Shown here piece by piece: positions 1 through 9,355 of a stretch of DNA of 64,000 bases. Each line of letters opens with the position of its first letter. Within the stretch, counting starts at the first letter, position 1. The DNA is from Mycolicibacterium flavescens. GTDB taxonomy: Bacteria > Actinomycetota > Actinomycetes > Mycobacteriales > Mycobacteriaceae. Below the pieces are notes generated by a model. That model made no database searches. It saw only the letters and a program-made list of their open reading frames with translations, and was not told the origin of the DNA. The stretch covers positions 62,001 to 126,000 of the forward strand of contig NZ_MIHA01000013.1 in NCBI RefSeq assembly GCF_001722335.1, in the 5' to 3' direction. The position numbers were made by a program, and so were the translations under genes.

Positions 1-610
1 TGGTCGGCGCGCCGCGGCCCGACAGCCGGCGCTGCAACTCGTAGGTGAACAACAGGTTGGCCAGCTTGGACTGCCCGTAGGCCTGGAACCGGTTGTACCC
101 GGTTTCGAAGTGCGGGTCCTCGAAGCGGATCCGGGCCCGGATGCGGTGGCCGACGCTGCTGACGGTCACGATGCGCGACCCCTCGACCGCCAGCAGGTGG
201 TCGAGCAGCAGCCCGGTCAACGCGAAGTGCCCGAGATGGTTGGTGCCGAACTGCATCTCGAAGCCGTCGGCGGTGAGCTCGCGGTCGGGCACGTACATCA
301 GGCCGGCGTTGTTGATCAGCAGGTCGATGCGCGGATGCGCCGCGCGGATCTCGTCGGCGGCGTTGCGCACGCTGTCCAGCGACGACAGGTCGAGTTTCTG
401 CACCGACACCACGGCGTGCGGGCTGGCCTTCTTGATCCGGTCGAGGGCCTCGTTGCCCTTGTCGAGGTTGCGCACCGCCAGCACCACCTGCGCGCCCCTG
501 TCGGCCAGCACGGCCGCGGTGTCGTAGCCGAGGCCGCTGTTGGCTCCGGTGACGACCGCCGTCCGGCCGGACTGATCGGGCACGTCGGCCGCGGTCCATT
601 TGCTGCCCAT
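1..610 (-). CDS. SDR family oxidoreductase, C-terminus cut by window edge
   Basis: Short-chain dehydrogenase/reductase expected to use NAD(P)H on an unknown carbonyl or alcohol substrate in the cytosol. About 203 residues are visible from the ATG at 610. They include the Rossmann glycine motif (TGANSGLG, about residues 22-29), the NNAG segment (LLINNAG) and the catalytic YxxxK (YGQSKLAN). The remaining C-terminal part lies beyond base 1. It closely resembles the complete SDR at 10480-11403: both begin with a W-T-A-D-x-P-D-Q-x-G-R-TAVVTGAN pattern and share the N-H-L-G-H-F-A block. The pair therefore looks like paralogs of the retinol-dehydrogenase-like SDR group. The substrate cannot be inferred. 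Confidence 0.9.
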   Translation of the reverse strand, partial: MGSKWTAADVPDQSGRTAVVTGANSGLGYDTAAVLADRGAQVVLAVRNLDKGNEALDRIKKASPHAVVSVQKLDLSSLDSVRNAADEIRAAHPRIDLLINNAGLMYVPDRELTADGFEMQFGTNHLGHFALTGLLLDHLLAVEGSRIVTVSSVGHRIRARIRFEDPHFETGYNRFQAYGQSKLANLLFTYELQRRLSGRGAPT

Positions 611-683
611 GACGATCAAACATACTCAGCGGCGCGGCGCGCGGCGGTTCCCTAGGCTGGTCCGGACTGGGAGGGCAGAACAG

Positions 684-1178
684 ATGTCGCAACGGGCCGC
701 GCTCGTCGACCCGGTGAACAGGCCGAGCAGCAAGGCGCCGCTGGTGTGGGCGCTGGGCGCGGCGATCCCGTGGTCGGCGCTGGTGCTGGGGCAGATCGTG
801 TGGTTCGTCGTCGACCCCCGCCCGGCCTGGGTGCACGCGTTGGCCGCGGTGGCCACCGTCGTCGGGGCCGCGGTGTCCGTTCTCGTGGTGCCGTGGTGGC
901 GCTACCGGGTGCACCGCTGGGACATCGACGGGCAGGCGGTCTACACCCGCACCGGGTGGCTGACCCAGGAGCGGCGGATCGCCCCGATCTCGCGGGTGCA
1001 GACCGTCGACACCGAACGCGGGCCGCTGGACCGGCTGTTCGGGTTGGCCAACGTCACGGTGACGACGGCGTCGTCGGCCGGGGCGGTGCGCATCGTGGCG
1101 CTCGATTCCGAAGTTGCCGACGCGATCGTCGCCCGCTTGACCGACATCGCCGCGCTCGGCGAGCAGGACGCCACGTGA
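684..1178 (+). CDS. Bacterial PH (bPH_2, YdbS-like) membrane protein
   Basis: 164-residue membrane protein. Two hydrophobic helices (about residues 20-42 and 48-70) precede a bPH_2/DUF304 domain of about 75 residues, recognisable by the ...TGWLTQERR-I-P-SRVQTVD...L-DRLFGLA pattern. The ATG at 684 is chosen because the N-terminus is then compact; the same frame is open further upstream. Its stop overlaps the GTG start of the next gene, so the two are probably translated together. In other bacteria YdbS/YdbT pairs are membrane-associated, and links to membrane stress or bacteriocin resistance have been reported. The role here is inference. Confidence 0.8.
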   Translation: MSQRAALVDPVNRPSSKAPLVWALGAAIPWSALVLGQIVWFVVDPRPAWVHALAAVATVVGAAVSVLVVPWWRYRVHRWDIDGQAVYTRTGWLTQERRIAPISRVQTVDTERGPLDRLFGLANVTVTTASSAGAVRIVALDSEVADAIVARLTDIAALGEQDAT

Positions 1179-2617
1179 CCGAAGAGGACTGGCAGCGCCT
1201 GAGTCCGCGGATGCTGCTGGTGCACCCGGTGCACGAGATCATCCGCCAGATCCCGGTGATCGTCGGTTCGCTGGTGCTCGGCTCGGCGACCGGCAACCCG
1301 CTGTTCGCGGTCCTGGTGTTCGCGCTGACCATCGCGGTGGGCCTGGCCCGCTGGTTCACCACCACCTACCGGATCGGCCCGTCGGACGTGCAACTGCGCA
1401 CCGGTCTGCTGCAGCGCAAAGTTCTGTCGTTGCCGCGCAACAGAATCCGTTCGGTCTCCACCGATGCCCGGTTGTTGCACCGGGTGCTGGGCCTGACGGT
1501 GCTGCGGGTCAGCACCGGTCAGGAGGCCACCGGCGACGCCGCGTTCGCGCTCGACGCGGTGCAGACCGAACAGGTGGGCCGGCTGCGCGCGCTGCTGCTG
1601 GCGGACTCGCTGGCACCCGAGGAGCCCACCGCCCCCGGCCGCGTGCTGGCGCGGTGGACGCCGTCGTGGTTGCGCTACAGCCCGCTGAGCTTCACTGGGC
1701 TGGCGATGATCGCGGCCGCGGCCGGTCTGGTCTATCAGGTGGGCGCCGGGCAGGCGGTGCAGGATTCGCAGCTCGCGCAGTCGGGTGTCGACGCCGCCGA
1801 ACGGTTCGGGGTGGCGGTCACCGTCGCGGTGCTCGCGGCGGCCGTGCTGCTGGCGTCGGTGGTGCTCTCGGTGCTGCAGTCACTGCTGAGCTACGCAAAC
1901 CTGGAGTTGCGCAGGGACTTTGACGTCCTGCACCTCAAACACGGACTGGTCCGGGTGCGTGAGCGCACCTTCGACATGCGCAGGCTGCGCGGCGGGACGC
2001 TGCGAGAGCCGCTGCTGGTGCGGCTGTTCGGCGGCGCCCGCCTCGACGCGATAATGACCGGCGTCGGCGGTGTCGGTGAGGCGTCGCTGCTGCTGCCGCC
2101 GTGCCCGGCCGCGACCGCGCAGGCGGTGCTGACCGATCTGATCGGGCAGCGCGACGCGGTGAGCGGGCCGGTGCGCGGACACGGGCCGGTCGCGACCCGG
2201 CGCCGCTGGACCAGGGCGATGATCGTCCCGGTCGTGCTCGGCGTGGTGCTGGTGGTGGCGCCGGTCCCGGCGTGGCTGTGGGTGCCGTGGGCGGTGCTGA
2301 CCGGGTGCTGCGCGCTGCTGGCCGCCGACCGGGCGCGGTCGTTGGGGCACCGGGTCGGTGACGGCTGGCTGGTGGCGCGCACCGGCAGCCTGCAGCGCAG
2401 ACGCGACTGCATCGCGGGGTCGGGGATCATCGGCTGGACCGTGCGCCAGACCTGGATGCAGCGCCGCGCCGGGGTGGCGACGCTGGTGGCCGCCACGGCC
2501 GCGGGGGTCAAGCACTATCAGGTGATCGACGTGCCGGTCGCGGTGGCGTGGCGCATCGCGGCCGAGACGTCGCCGTGGCTGGCCGACACGCGGTGGGCGG
2601 GGTCCGAGTTGCGCTGA
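1175..2617 (+). CDS. Bacterial PH domain membrane protein (YdbT-like)
   Basis: 480-residue protein with paired hydrophobic segments alternating with bPH_2 (DUF304) units. The first unit is near residues 65-140 (TTTYRIG...LRTGLLQRKVLSLPRNRIRSV), the second near 230-310 (FDVLHLKHGLVRVRERTFD) and a weaker third near 390-470. The GTG start overlaps the upstream stop (GTGA), giving a two-gene operon with the smaller bPH_2 protein. This is the usual YdbS-YdbT arrangement. Molecular function is unknown; membrane localisation follows from the hydrophobic segments. Confidence 0.82.
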   Translation: MTEEDWQRLSPRMLLVHPVHEIIRQIPVIVGSLVLGSATGNPLFAVLVFALTIAVGLARWFTTTYRIGPSDVQLRTGLLQRKVLSLPRNRIRSVSTDARLLHRVLGLTVLRVSTGQEATGDAAFALDAVQTEQVGRLRALLLADSLAPEEPTAPGRVLARWTPSWLRYSPLSFTGLAMIAAAAGLVYQVGAGQAVQDSQLAQSGVDAAERFGVAVTVAVLAAAVLLASVVLSVLQSLLSYANLELRRDFDVLHLKHGLVRVRERTFDMRRLRGGTLREPLLVRLFGGARLDAIMTGVGGVGEASLLLPPCPAATAQAVLTDLIGQRDAVSGPVRGHGPVATRRRWTRAMIVPVVLGVVLVVAPVPAWLWVPWAVLTGCCALLAADRARSLGHRVGDGWLVARTGSLQRRRDCIAGSGIIGWTVRQTWMQRRAGVATLVAATAAGVKHYQVIDVPVAVAWRIAAETSPWLADTRWAGSELR

Positions 2618-2642
2618 CGGGTGCGCCGTTTAGTGTCGGGCC

Positions 2643-3458
2643 ATGGCGATCGGTGGAGTGTTGTTCGACATCGATGGCGTGCTGGTGACGTCCTGGCGGC
2701 CGATCGAGGGTGCCGCCGAGACGGTGCAGGCGTTGGCCGACAACCAGATCGCGTGCTCGTATCTGACCAACACGACGACCAAGACGCGGGCGCAGATCGC
2801 CGGACTGCTCAGCGACGCGGGCATGGCGGTGCGTCCCGACGAGGTGATCACCGCGGCGGTGCTGACCGCCCAGTACGTGCGCGAAACCTACCCGGGCGCC
2901 CGGTGCTTCATGGTCAACAGCGGCCAGATCGCCGAGGACATGCCGGGTATCGATCTGGTGTCGTCCACCGACTTCACCGGTCCCCGCGCGCCGGAGACCC
3001 CCGATGTGGTGCTGCTGGGCGGGGCGGGCCCGGAGTACAGCCACCTGACGCTGTCGTGGGTGTACGACTGGATGGCCCGCGGCGTGCCGGTGGTGGCGAT
3101 GCACCGCAGCACCGCATGGACGACGACCGACGGGCTGCGCGTCGACACCGGCATGTACCTGATCGGCATGGAGGAGACGTCGGGCCGCAAGGCCACCGCG
3201 GTGGGAAAACCGGCGCCGGAAGGGTTTCTGGCCGCCGCCGGACGGCTCGGGGTGGAACCCGACGAGATGTACATGCTCGGCGACGACCTCAACAACGACG
3301 TGCTGGCCGCGCAGGTGGTCGGCATGACCGGGGTGCTGGTGCGCACCGGAAAGTTCCGCCAGGATACGCTGGATCGTTGGGCCGCAGACGAATTCGCGAT
3401 GCAGCCCAACCATGTGATCGACTCGGTGGCGGACCTTCCGGCGCTGCTGGGGTTGTAG
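2643..3458 (+). CDS. HAD-superfamily subfamily IIA phosphatase (LHPP-like)
   Basis: 271-residue cytosolic HAD hydrolase. The nucleophile motif FDIDGVLVTSW lies at residues 8-18 (Asp nucleophile plus acid/base Asp two residues on). The NTTTKT motif II is near residue 40 and the K-P-A-P-E...MLGDDLNNDV motif III/IV near 180-225. The long C2-type cap between motifs II and III and the overall length fit subfamily IIA, which includes LHPP/NagD-like phosphatases. Substrate is unknown. It is transcribed away from the PH genes after a 25-base gap and 10 bases before a small membrane protein, so it may share their transcript. Confidence 0.85.
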   Translation: MAIGGVLFDIDGVLVTSWRPIEGAAETVQALADNQIACSYLTNTTTKTRAQIAGLLSDAGMAVRPDEVITAAVLTAQYVRETYPGARCFMVNSGQIAEDMPGIDLVSSTDFTGPRAPETPDVVLLGGAGPEYSHLTLSWVYDWMARGVPVVAMHRSTAWTTTDGLRVDTGMYLIGMEETSGRKATAVGKPAPEGFLAAAGRLGVEPDEMYMLGDDLNNDVLAAQVVGMTGVLVRTGKFRQDTLDRWAADEFAMQPNHVIDSVADLPALLGL

Positions 3459-3468
3459 GGGGACGACG

Positions 3469-3735
3469 ATGTGGCAGCGTGTGCAGCAGATGCTGCTGCG
3501 GCGGGGGATCAACACCTATCTCGAGCTCGCATTGTGGATCGCGTTGATCTACACCGTCGTCGGAGTCGTGTACGCCGCATTCCACATCGAGCTGATCGGA
3601 CAGCTGGAGGCCGCGCTGTCCGGCGATTTCACGATCTTCGCCAACATCGCGGCGCTGGTGGCCACCGTCGCGCTGTGGCCGGTGCTGCTGCTCACCGCGT
3701 TCGTGTGCGGGGTGGCCGGCTGCGGGTTGTTCTAG
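3469..3735 (+). CDS. Small two-helix membrane protein
   Basis: 88-residue protein with two clear transmembrane stretches (about residues 19-41 and 58-84) and a short positively charged N-terminus. ATG at 3469 follows the HAD gene stop by 10 bases, indicating co-transcription. No recognised domain or catalytic motif. It could be an integral accessory protein, but nothing in the sequence defines a role. Confidence 0.7.
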   Translation: MWQRVQQMLLRRGINTYLELALWIALIYTVVGVVYAAFHIELIGQLEAALSGDFTIFANIAALVATVALWPVLLLTAFVCGVAGCGLF

Positions 3736-3765
3736 CGACGAGTTCCGGCCGGTCGCGTGGTCTGT

Positions 3766-4266
3766 ATGGGCGTGACTGAAAAACGCATCTCCGCCACCCG
3801 CACCGTCGACGCGCCGATCGACACCGTGTTCGGCCTGCTGGCCGACCCCGCGACACACGAGGCGATCGACGGCACCGGCTGGGTCCGCGCGCCGCTGGAC
3901 GCCCGGCCGCTCACGGCCGTCGGACAGATCTTCCGGATGGCGATGTACCACGACAACCATCCGGAGAAGGACTACGAGATGGCCAACCGGGTCGAGGTGC
4001 TCGACCCGCCGCGCGCGATCGCCTGGCAGCCGGGGCAGGGGCCTGAGCAGCGCGGGCACATGATGAACACCACCGAGTTGGAGTTCGGCGGCTGGATCTG
4101 GCGGTACGACCTGGCGCCCGCCGAGACGGACCGCACGAAGGTGACGTTGACCTACGACTGGTCGGCGGTGCCCGCGCACTTGAGCGACATCCAGTTCCCG
4201 CCGTTCGAGCCCGGGCATCTGGACAACTCGCTGCAGAACCTGGCGGCCCTCGCCGAGCCCCGGTAA
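3766..4266 (+). CDS. SRPBCC (START-like) family protein
   Basis: 166-residue protein of the SRPBCC/polyketide cyclase-like fold. It starts with the typical RTVDAPIDTVFGLLADPATHEA pattern and ends with an amphipathic helix (HLDNSLQNLAALAE). Family members bind hydrophobic ligands in a deep cavity; the ligand here is unknown. The ATG at 3766 is preferred, though a GTG at 3757 or 3772 is in frame. Single gene, convergent with the helicase downstream (22-base gap). Confidence 0.8.
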   Translation: MGVTEKRISATRTVDAPIDTVFGLLADPATHEAIDGTGWVRAPLDARPLTAVGQIFRMAMYHDNHPEKDYEMANRVEVLDPPRAIAWQPGQGPEQRGHMMNTTELEFGGWIWRYDLAPAETDRTKVTLTYDWSAVPAHLSDIQFPPFEPGHLDNSLQNLAALAEPR

Positions 4267-4288
4267 CCCCCGCCCGCGCGGGAAACCG

Positions 4289-6031
4289 TCAGGCCTGAAG
4301 CGTGCGCACCGCCTCGATACGGGCCCGCAGCTGATCCGTCGTCGCCGCCGGCACCGGGGGGCCGCCGCAGATCCGGCGAAGCTCGTTGTGGATCCAGCCG
4401 TGCGGCTTGCCGGTGCGGTGGTGGGCGATCGACACCAGCGCGTTGAGCTCGCGGCGCAGCTCGCGCAGCTGCCCGTGGGTGGACACCCGCTGCGCGCTGC
4501 CCGGAGCCGGACCGAACTCGGCGCCGCCGCTGACCTGGGTGCGCCGGGTCAGCTGCTCTTCCTGCCTGCGGCGCAACAGGTCTCGCATCTGGTCGGCGTC
4601 GAGCAGGCCGGGGATACCGAGGTAGTCGGCCTCCTCCTCGCTGCCGGCCGGGGTCGCGGTGCCGAACGACGACCCGTCGAAGATGACCTGGTCGAGTTCG
4701 GCGTCGGCGCCCAGCATCTCGAAGCCGTTGTCGAGCTGGTCGGCCTCGTCCTTCTGCTTGTTGGCGTCCTCGAGGGCGGCGTCGTCCCACTCGCCCTGCG
4801 ACTCGCGGTGCGGCTTGCCGAGCACGTGGTCGCGCTGCGCCTCCATCTCGCCGGCGAGGTTGAGCAGCGCGGGCACCGACGGCAGGAAGATGCTCGCGGT
4901 CTCGCCGGGCCGACGCGACCGCACGTAGCGGCCGATCGCCTGGGCGAAGAACAGCGGGGTCGACGCCGACGTCGCGTACACGCCGACCGCCAGCCGCGGC
5001 ACGTCGACACCCTCGGAGACCATCCGCACCGCGACCATCCACCGGCCGGTGCCCGCCGCGTAGTCGGCGATGCGGTCCGAGGAGCCCGGATCGTCGGAGA
5101 GCACCACGGTCGGCTCCTCGCCGGTCAGCGTGGCGAGCACCTTGGCGTAGGCGCGGGCGGCCTTCTGGTCCGACGCGATCACCATCGCGCCCGCGTCGGG
5201 CACCCCGCCGTTGCGCAACTGGGTCAGCCGGGTGTCGGCGGCCTGCAGCACGGCCGGGATCCACTCGCCGTTCGGGTCGAGCACCGTGCGCCAGGCCCGG
5301 GCGGTCTGCTCGGCGTTGAGCGGTTCACCCAGGCGCGCCGAGTACTCCTCGCCGGCGCTGGTGCGCCAGCGGGCCTCCCCGGAGTAGGCCAGGAACACCA
5401 CCGGGCGCACCACGCCGTCGGCCAGCGCGTCGGAGTACCCGTAGACGTGGTCGGCGCGCGAGCGCATCACGCCGGTGCCGTCGGGTTCGTAGGTGACGAA
5501 CGGGATCGGGCTGTCGTCGCTGCGGAACGGGGTACCGGTCAGTGAGAGTCGGCGGGTGGCGTCGCTGAACGACTCGCGCATCGCGTCGCCCCAGCTCTTG
5601 GCGTCCCCGCCGTGGTGGATCTCGTCGAAGATGACCAGCGTGCGGTAGTTCTCGGTGCGCACCCGGTGTCGGGCCGGGTGGCTGGCCACCTGGGCGTAGG
5701 TGACGACGACGCCCTGGAACTCCGACGAGTGGTGTGCGGCGCTGTTGGAGAACTTCGGGTCCAGCGAAATGCCGAGCCGCGCGGCGGCCAGCGCCCACTG
5801 GATCTTGAGGTGTTCGGTCGGCACCACCACGGTGACCCGCTCGACGGTGCCGTCGGCCAGCAGCTCACCGGCGACGCGCAGGGCAAACGTCGTCTTACCC
5901 GCGCCGGGGGTGGCGACGGCCAGAAAGTCGCGTGGTTTGGCGCGAAGATACCGCACCAAAGCCCGACGCTGCCAGCCCCGCAAAGCCTGGGTGTCGGGCG
6001 CTGCATCTGCCCGCACCCAAAGACTCCTCAC
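4289..6031 (-). CDS. DEAD/DEAH-box SF2 helicase/ATPase
   Basis: 580-residue superfamily 2 ATPase. Walker A TPGAGKTT is at residues 41-48, the DEIH box (LVIFDEIHHGGD) at 136-139, motif III-like LTGTPFRSD near 165, and motif VI QAIGRYVRSRRPG in the second RecA-like domain. The architecture resembles the helicase core of type I/III restriction R subunits, but no methylase or specificity gene adjoins it, so a housekeeping DNA or RNA helicase/translocase is more likely. The C-terminal 150 residues are charged and contain no recognised nuclease motif. The start is a GTG at 6031. It diverges from the UvrA-like gene across a 205-base gap. Confidence 0.85.
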   Translation of the reverse strand: MRSLWVRADAAPDTQALRGWQRRALVRYLRAKPRDFLAVATPGAGKTTFALRVAGELLADGTVERVTVVVPTEHLKIQWALAAARLGISLDPKFSNSAAHHSSEFQGVVVTYAQVASHPARHRVRTENYRTLVIFDEIHHGGDAKSWGDAMRESFSDATRRLSLTGTPFRSDDSPIPFVTYEPDGTGVMRSRADHVYGYSDALADGVVRPVVFLAYSGEARWRTSAGEEYSARLGEPLNAEQTARAWRTVLDPNGEWIPAVLQAADTRLTQLRNGGVPDAGAMVIASDQKAARAYAKVLATLTGEEPTVVLSDDPGSSDRIADYAAGTGRWMVAVRMVSEGVDVPRLAVGVYATSASTPLFFAQAIGRYVRSRRPGETASIFLPSVPALLNLAGEMEAQRDHVLGKPHRESQGEWDDAALEDANKQKDEADQLDNGFEMLGADAELDQVIFDGSSFGTATPAGSEEEADYLGIPGLLDADQMRDLLRRRQEEQLTRRTQVSGGAEFGPAPGSAQRVSTHGQLRELRRELNALVSIAHHRTGKPHGWIHNELRRICGGPPVPAATTDQLRARIEAVRTLQA

Positions 6032-6236
6032 TGATCGGACGCCAGACTAGCGCAAGGCTTTCCGGGCGCGCATCCCTGTGTGGCGTGTCGTCGGGTGAGC
6101 GGTGTGTCGCGGCCGGTCGGCGCCGCCGACGTCAACCCTGATCCCCGGGCGTATGATCGCAGGCCACCTCGGGGCGGGCGGGCAGGCAGCAAACCCGACG
6201 CTTGTCCTCTCGTGTGATGGGTACTCTCCCGGCATC

Positions 6237-8765
6237 ATGTCGGCCACCCCTGCCCCCTCGACCGACGAGGTCGACCCGTGTGTGCGCGTCTTCGGTACCC
6301 GCGTACACAACTTACGGGGTGTCGATGTCGCCGCGCCGCGCGACGCGCTGGTGGCGTTCACCGGGATCTCGGGGTCGGGCAAATCGTCGTTGGCGTTCGG
6401 GACGATCTACGCCGAGGCGCAGCGGCGCTACTTCGAGTCCGTCGCGCCCTATGCGCGCCGCCTGCTGCTGCCCAGCGGCGCTCCGAAGGTCGACGACATC
6501 ACGGGCCTGCCTCCCGCGGTCGCGCTGCAGCAGCGCCGCGGGGCGGCCACCTCGAGGTCGACGGTGGGCACGGTGACGACGCTGTCCAACCTGCTGCGGA
6601 TGTTGTTCTCGCGGGCCGGGGCCTATCCCCGCGGGGCGACCGAACGGCTGGACTCCGATGCGTTCTCGCCGAACACCGCGATCGGGTCCTGCCCGCGCTG
6701 CCACGGTCTCGGCCGCATCCACGAGGTCAGCGAGCAGACGCTGGTGCCCGACCCGTCGCTGACCATCCGCGAGGGCGCCGTGGCCGCGTGGCCGGGCGCG
6801 TGGCAGGGGCAGAACCTGCGCGACATCCTCATCACCCTCGGCTACGACATCGACAAACCGTGGCGCAAACTGCCCAAGCGGCAACGTGATTGGATCCTGT
6901 TCACCGACGAGCAGCCCACTGTCGAGATCGATCCCGGCCAGCATCCGGTCACCGCGGACTACTACTACAACGGGACCTTCTCCAGCGCTGAACGCCACGT
7001 CCGGCACACGCTCGCGAACTCCCAGAGCGCGACGATGCGGCGCCGGGTGCTGCAGTACGTCAACACAGTCGACTGCGGGGTGTGCGAGGGTTCCGGGCTG
7101 CGGCCGGAAGCGCTGAAGGTGACGTTCGCGGGCCGCACCATCGCCGACTACGTAGCGATGCCGTTGACCGATCTCGCCGACGTGCTGCGCCCGACGGCGG
7201 CGCGTACCGACGCCGCGGCCGCTTTCGAGTCGACCGAGTCCGGTGAGCACACCGAGGTCGCCACGATGATCGCCGCCGACCTGGTGGCCCGCATCGACGT
7301 GCTCGTCGATCTGGGGCTGGGTTATCTGTCGCTCAACCGGCGCACGCCGACCGTGTCGCCGGGGGAACTGCAGCGGTTGCGGTTGGCCACGCAGTTGCGG
7401 GCGGGTCTGTTCGGGGTGCTCTACGTGCTCGACGAGCCGTCGGCGGGTCTGCATCCGGCCGATGTGGAACCGCTGCTCGACGTGCTGGATCGGCTTCGCA
7501 GGGCGGGCAATTCGTTGTTCGTCGTCGAGCACGACATGGATGTGGTGCGCCGCGCCGACTGGATCGTGGACGTCGGGCCGAACGCGGGTGAACTCGGCGG
7601 CCGGGTTCTCTACAGCGGTCCCGTTGCGGGACTGGCCGACGTCGAGGAGTCGGTCACCCGTCGGTACCTTTTCGGTGACACGGCGGCCGCGCCGCGGGCA
7701 CCGCGCACGCCGTCGTCGTGGCTGCGGTTGCGCGGCATCAGGTTCCACAACCTGCGCGGGGTCGACGTGGACCTCCCGCTGGGTGCCTACACGGCGGTCA
7801 CCGGGGTCTCCGGATCCGGCAAGTCGACGCTGGTGGTCAAAGTGCTGACCGACGTCGTCAACCGTCACCTCGGTCGCGCCGCCGAGACCGACAGCGACGC
7901 CGATGATTCCGACGGCGAGGTCGTCGACCTCGATCTCGACGCGAGCGTCGGGGTGACGGCGCAGGGCGTGGACGCGGTGCACCGTCTGGTCGCCGTCGAC
8001 CAGCGGCCGATCGGCCGGACCCCGCGGTCGACGCTGGCGACCTACACCGGACTGTTCGACGCGGTGCGACGCGAGTTCGCCGCGACGCCGGCGGCCCGGC
8101 GCCGGGGGTGGTCGGCGGGCCGGTTCTCGTTCAACGTCGCCGCCGGCCGGTGCGAGACCTGCCAGGGGGAGGGCTTCGTCTCGGTCGAATTGCTGTTCCT
8201 GCCAGGCACTTACGGCACATGCCCGACGTGCGGGGGAGCGCGCTACAACGAGGCCACGCTCAAGGTGCGCTACCGCGGTCGCACCATCGCCGACGTCCTG
8301 GCGATGACCGTCGACGAGGCGTCGGAGTTTCTCGCCGACATCGCAGGCGCATCGAGGAGCCTGACGACGTTGCGCGAAGTCGGGCTGGGGTACCTGCGCC
8401 TCGGGCAGCCGGCCACCGAGCTGTCCGGCGGGGAGGCGCAGCGCATCAAGCTGGCCTCGGAACTGCAGCGGCCCCGCCGCGGCCACACGCTGTATGTGCT
8501 CGACGAACCGACCACGGGCCTGCACCCGGCCGATGTCGATCTGCTCGACGCCCAGTTGCACCGACTTGTCGACGCCGGCAACACGGTGGTGGTCGCCGAA
8601 CACGACATGCGGATGGTCGCCGGAACGGACTGGGTGATCGACCTCGGGCCCGGGGCGGGCGACGACGGCGGCCGGGTGGTTGCCGCCGGCACGCCGCAGC
8701 AGGTGAGCCGGGTCGAGGCCAGCCGCACCGCGCCCTATCTCGCGGCGCGGCTGCTCACTCGATGA
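6237..8765 (+). CDS. UvrA-like excinuclease ABC ATPase (short UvrA paralog)
   Basis: 842-residue double ABC ATPase of the UvrA family. Walker A motifs are GISGSGKSS (about residue 43) and GVSGSGKST (about 523). ABC signatures are VSPGELQRLRLA and LSGGEAQRIKLA, each followed by a VLDEP Walker B and TTGLH/SAGLH. Zinc-finger CxxC pairs are present (CPRCHGLG, CGVCEGSG, CETCQGEG, CPTCGG). It is about 100 residues shorter than canonical UvrA, as in UvrA2/DrrC-type paralogs linked to drug tolerance or an undefined DNA-damage role. ATG 6237 is selected over upstream in-frame starts. It ends 11 bases inside the convergent cupin gene. Confidence 0.88.
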   Translation: MSATPAPSTDEVDPCVRVFGTRVHNLRGVDVAAPRDALVAFTGISGSGKSSLAFGTIYAEAQRRYFESVAPYARRLLLPSGAPKVDDITGLPPAVALQQRRGAATSRSTVGTVTTLSNLLRMLFSRAGAYPRGATERLDSDAFSPNTAIGSCPRCHGLGRIHEVSEQTLVPDPSLTIREGAVAAWPGAWQGQNLRDILITLGYDIDKPWRKLPKRQRDWILFTDEQPTVEIDPGQHPVTADYYYNGTFSSAERHVRHTLANSQSATMRRRVLQYVNTVDCGVCEGSGLRPEALKVTFAGRTIADYVAMPLTDLADVLRPTAARTDAAAAFESTESGEHTEVATMIAADLVARIDVLVDLGLGYLSLNRRTPTVSPGELQRLRLATQLRAGLFGVLYVLDEPSAGLHPADVEPLLDVLDRLRRAGNSLFVVEHDMDVVRRADWIVDVGPNAGELGGRVLYSGPVAGLADVEESVTRRYLFGDTAAAPRAPRTPSSWLRLRGIRFHNLRGVDVDLPLGAYTAVTGVSGSGKSTLVVKVLTDVVNRHLGRAAETDSDADDSDGEVVDLDLDASVGVTAQGVDAVHRLVAVDQRPIGRTPRSTLATYTGLFDAVRREFAATPAARRRGWSAGRFSFNVAAGRCETCQGEGFVSVELLFLPGTYGTCPTCGGARYNEATLKVRYRGRTIADVLAMTVDEASEFLADIAGASRSLTTLREVGLGYLRLGQPATELSGGEAQRIKLASELQRPRRGHTLYVLDEPTTGLHPADVDLLDAQLHRLVDAGNTVVVAEHDMRMVAGTDWVIDLGPGAGDDGGRVVAAGTPQQVSRVEASRTAPYLAARLLTR

Positions 8766-9276
8766 AGAAGTTGTCGTTGGCGATGAAGAAGTCCCGACGT
8801 TCCTCGTCGGTCAGATCGCCGAGTTGGGCCAGACCCTCGAAATAGTGTTCACGTGGGGCGCCGGGTGCGAACAGCATCAGGATCGACGCCGGCTCGTCGG
8901 CCTCGTTGCGGAAACCGTGGATGCCGCCGGGCGGCACGTACAGGAAGTCACCGGTGCGGCCGTCCTTCCAATCCGTGCCGTCGTAGAGCCGGATCGCTCC
9001 GGACAGCACGAAGAACGCCTCGGACATCGCGCGGTGGTAGTGCGGGCCGGGTCCGCCGCCGTTCGGCGCGATGTCGACCCGGTACAGCCCGTAGTCGCCG
9101 TCGGTGGCTTGTTGATCCGCCAGGTAGTGGTACTCCACCAGTCCGAACGATTCGTAATCCGGTCCGGGCCCGCCGTTTTCGGGGGACCGTCTCAGCCACG
9201 CGCTGGCCTCGGGCTCGGGTGCCGTGTACCGCGCAGGCGGATAGGGCGGCACTCGTCGCGGATCGATCAGTGACAT
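8755..9276 (-). CDS. Cupin-domain protein
   Basis: 173-residue protein with a cupin barrel. The first metal-binding motif is GPGPHYHRAMSEAFFVLSG (His, His, Glu) and the second is GDFLYVPPGGIHGFRN (Gly-Asp...Pro-Gly...His). Substrate unknown; related small cupins are dioxygenases, isomerases or storage-type proteins. The ATG at 9276 is preferred. Its 3' end overlaps the convergent UvrA-like gene by 11 bases. Confidence 0.85.
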   Translation of the reverse strand: MSLIDPRRVPPYPPARYTAPEPEASAWLRRSPENGGPGPDYESFGLVEYHYLADQQATDGDYGLYRVDIAPNGGGPGPHYHRAMSEAFFVLSGAIRLYDGTDWKDGRTGDFLYVPPGGIHGFRNEADEPASILMLFAPGAPREHYFEGLAQLGDLTDEERRDFFIANDNFFIE

Positions 9277-9355
9277 GCCGTCCCACCCTTCCACAAGTTT
9301 TCGGTCAACTTTGCCGATCTCGATAGTTGGCCGCCGGGGTGTGCAATGCTCCGGC

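Noticed and set aside
4289..6031. Helicase considered as part of a restriction or defence system
   Set aside because: No methylase, specificity subunit or nuclease lies beside it; neighbours are ordinary enzymes.
6312..8603. 763-codon minus-strand open frame antisense to the UvrA-like gene
   Set aside because: No motif, and the UvrA-like protein has both ATPase domains and zinc fingers intact on the plus strand.
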